Origin: Pseudopedobacter sp043763845
GTDB lineage: Bacteria; Bacteroidota; Bacteroidia; Sphingobacteriales; Sphingobacteriaceae
Direction: 5' to 3'
Assembly: GCA_043763845.1 (NCBI GenBank)
Contig: JAYULE010000177.1
Coordinates: forward strand, 1-7,464
Length of the DNA stretch: 7,464 bases
A program made the position numbers and the translations under genes. Position 1 is the stretch's first letter; each line of letters begins with the position of its first letter. Below the pieces are notes generated by a model that saw only the letters and a program-made list of their open reading frames with translations, was not told the origin of the DNA and did no database searches. This document shows positions 5,655 through 7,464 of the stretch, piece by piece.

Positions 5655-5702
5655 CACCCTGTAAAATACTTCATTAACAAAAACTTAACTACGAGTACGG
5701 AG

Positions 5703-6527
5703 ATGGGAAAAACCAAGCTTTTGTTTATCACACACGAAATGTCGCCATTTTTAGAGCTGACAAAGATTTCGGAAATTACACGAAAACTACCTCAAGCAAT
5801 GCAAGAAAAAGGATACGAAATTCGTATTTTAATGCCCCGCTTTGGCAGTATTAACGAACGCCGTAACCGCTTACACGAGGTTATTAGGCTTTCCGGTATG
5901 AACATTATAATTAACGAGGACGATAACCCGCTAATTATTAAAGTTGCATCAATACCTGCTGCTCGTATGCAGGTTTACTTTTTAGATAATGAAGATTATT
6001 TTCAAAGGAAATTTGCATTTAATGACGCTAAAGGCAAATTCTATGCGGATAATGACGAAAGAGCAATCTTTTTTTGCAAAGGAGCTTTAGAGACCGTAAA
6101 AAAATTAGGTTGGGCACCAGATGTGGTGCATTGCCATGGTTGGATGAGTGCTTTAATACCCGCTTACCTAAAAACAAATTACAAAGACGATCCTACTTTT
6201 AAAGAATGTAAAGTTGTTTACTCGGTTTACCAACACACTTTTACCGAATCTTTAGGTAACGAGTTTGCTACTAAAGCAACTATGAAAGGGATGAACCCAA
6301 CCGATACCGAACCTTATAAACTGGCAACTAATTTAGCTTTAGATTTAGCCGCTATATCTTTCTCAGATGCTGTTGTTATTGCCGATGAAAGCATAAGTGA
6401 AGAGGTGTTAAACTTTGTTAAAAAGCAAGACAAACCAACTCTAGCACTAGAATCTACCTTAGATTTGGAAAACTATAACAATTTTTACCAGGAAATAGCG
6501 TCTGAGGAGTTGGTATCATTAGCCTAA
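5703..6527 (+). CDS. Glycogen/starch-synthase-like protein, GT5 N-terminal domain only
   Basis: This 274-residue protein matches only the N-terminal Rossmann domain of GT5 glycogen synthases. KLLFITHEMSPFLELTKISE at 5-24 aligns with the E. coli start (SEMFPLLKTGGLADV), and APDVVHCHGWMSALIPAYL corresponds to the DVVHAHDW region. The ADP-glucose motif KTGGL is replaced by ELTKI (18-22), and the whole C-terminal GT-B domain is absent, so glucosyl transfer as in GlgA is not expected. The ending is clean, with an acidic C-terminal tail. Databases commonly call such Bacteroidota proteins glycogen/starch synthase, and I recall this short form beside panC in many members; its real role is not known to me. 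The ATG at 5703 is chosen because an in-frame TTG at 5652 lies inside the -7 promoter box. A lipoprotein gene follows after nine bases. Confidence 0.85.
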   Translation: MGKTKLLFITHEMSPFLELTKISEITRKLPQAMQEKGYEIRILMPRFGSINERRNRLHEVIRLSGMNIIINEDDNPLIIKVASIPAARMQVYFLDNEDYFQRKFAFNDAKGKFYADNDERAIFFCKGALETVKKLGWAPDVVHCHGWMSALIPAYLKTNYKDDPTFKECKVVYSVYQHTFTESLGNEFATKATMKGMNPTDTEPYKLATNLALDLAAISFSDAVVIADESISEEVLNFVKKQDKPTLALESTLDLENYNNFYQEIASEELVSLA

Positions 6528-6536
6528 AATAAAAAT

Positions 6537-7464
6537 ATGACATTTAAAAAAGCTGGCTTATTAACTATGTTGATAAGCCTTTTTATATTTAATGCTTGCA
6601 AAAAACCCACAACTATTGGGTTAAATGTTGATGAGGATTTGGCCTTAAACAGCCAAGTATTTATTGATAGCACACTTGAAACACAATTGTTAAAAGAAGA
6701 CAGCATACCTACCAACAACCAAACCAATAACCCTTTAGGCTATTTTAAAGACCCTGTTTTTGGTAACACCCAAGCAGATATTGCCGCCGCGTTAACTTTA
6801 CCAAGCGGCTCAACAGTAAAATTTGATGCATCTGCAGTATTAGATTCGGCGATTTTAGTTTTACCTTTTGCAGGATTTTATGGCGATAGCGTAAACACCA
6901 ATTATAAAGTTGATGTGCAAGAACTTAACGAACCACTTTACGAAAGCAGCGGCACACCCTTTTATTTTAACACCAAACAATGGGCACATAAAACTAATTT
7001 ATTGGGTTCATCAAATATATTCTCTGTTGCCGACGTTAAAAATAGTTTAACCATTGCCGATATTATTGTGGGCAAAAAAGATACGGTTAAGAAAGTGATA
7101 CCTCAATTACGCATAAAATTAGATGCAGCAACTATTACAAACCTGTTTTTAAAAGCCGATTCGGCCACTTTATCAAACAACATTAATTTTACCAACTATT
7201 TTAAAGGTTTATATATTAGTTTAGACAAACTAGCAACTACTAATAATGGAGGGTTGTTTTTATTTAACACATCAGCATCTGGTGCTGCAAGGTTAGATAT
7301 TTTTTATAAAGAAACTAAAGCGAGTAAAGTAGATACATTGCTAAAATCGTTTGCTTTGGCTGGTAACCAAGGTAATGTAGCATCGCATATTAAGTGGGAT
7401 TATTCAGGTACTGTTTTGGCAACCGAAATTGGCAAAACCAACAGCGAAAAACTTTATTTAAAAG
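6537..7464 (+). CDS. DUF4270-like outer-surface lipoprotein (5' part, runs off the window)
   Basis: The frame is open from the ATG at 6537 to the window end, giving 309 codons without a stop; the 3' end is missing. The N-terminus is a lipoprotein signal peptide: basic FKK, hydrophobic residues 6-18, and the lipobox FNAC with C21 as the likely lipidated cysteine. KKPT follows, then a short TIGLNVDED segment. The body is rich in beta-prone stretches, with VLDSAILVLPF (about 102-112), LYISLDKL and ARLDIFYKE as recurring strand-like pieces. This composition, the Cys-start pattern and the position next to the panC-divergent gene match DUF4270 proteins of Bacteroidota, whose function is unknown. 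It starts nine bases after the upstream stop and is probably cotranscribed. A hairpin lies inside its first codons. Confidence 0.8.
   Translation, partial: MTFKKAGLLTMLISLFIFNACKKPTTIGLNVDEDLALNSQVFIDSTLETQLLKEDSIPTNNQTNNPLGYFKDPVFGNTQADIAAALTLPSGSTVKFDASAVLDSAILVLPFAGFYGDSVNTNYKVDVQELNEPLYESSGTPFYFNTKQWAHKTNLLGSSNIFSVADVKNSLTIADIIVGKKDTVKKVIPQLRIKLDAATITNLFLKADSATLSNNINFTNYFKGLYISLDKLATTNNGGLFLFNTSASGAARLDIFYKETKASKVDTLLKSFALAGNQGNVASHIKWDYSGTVLATEIGKTNSEKLYLK
6546..6584 (+). terminator. Terminator-like hairpin inside the lipoprotein signal-peptide codons
   Basis: GGCTTAT (6555-6561) and ATAAGCC (6573-6579) form a perfect 7-bp stem with an 11-base loop, directly followed by five T (6580-6584). 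An A6 run at 6546-6551 lies on the other side and could extend the stem across a GCT bulge. The form is that of an intrinsic terminator readable in both directions, but it sits within codons 4-16 of a gene. It may instead be chance, or attenuate reading from the upstream gene. Confidence 0.3.

Noticed and set aside
5652..5702. In-frame TTG start giving a 291-residue glycogen-synthase-like protein
   Set aside because: It falls within the TACATTTG promoter box, so the codon would not be in the transcript; the ATG at 5703 gives the standard GT5 beginning.

Overview
The window looks like a stretch of a Bacteroidota chromosome. The DNA is AT-rich. The panC/glycogen-synthase intergenic region carries two matches to the Bacteroidota promoter pattern (TTTG, 19-20 bases, TAnnTTTG). 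No Shine-Dalgarno sequences stand out. The gene content is typical of the phylum: a short glycogen-synthase-like protein divergent from panC, and a lipoprotein resembling the DUF4270 family. The order within the phylum cannot be fixed from the sequence; a Sphingobacteriales/Chitinophagales-type genome is a guess.

Left part (1-1697): the 3' end of uvrB is followed by a two-gene toxin-antitoxin module, a DUF1778/TacA-like antitoxin and a TacT-like GNAT toxin that overlap by ATGA. The module is followed by 576 bases without a gene, which hold a perfect 39-bp tandem duplication and a roughly 129-bp fold-back repeat with GCGTT/AACGC ends. Together these mark the region between uvrB and the next gene as an accessory spot.

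Middle (1698-5557): an SMP-30/regucalcin-type sugar lactonase faces a minus-strand cluster convergently. Read in its own direction, that cluster is panC, panD, a YbhN/UPF0104 membrane protein and an rfaE2-type adenylyltransferase. PanC and PanD supply the pantoate-beta-alanine ligase and aspartate decarboxylase steps of pantothenate (hence CoA) synthesis. RfaE2 makes ADP-heptose for LPS. A GGGC-rich repeat block lies between the YbhN gene and rfaE2 and appears to supply the last 16 residues of the YbhN protein.

Right part (5575-7464): a compact back-to-back promoter pair drives panC leftward and a glycogen-synthase-like gene rightward. The latter is only a GT5 N-terminal domain with its nucleotide-sugar motif altered. 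Nine bases downstream begins a lipoprotein gene that runs off the window. I see no clearly new multi-gene system. The most noteworthy items are the degenerate GT5 protein, the toxin-antitoxin module with its possible operator, the two repeat families and the divergent promoters.
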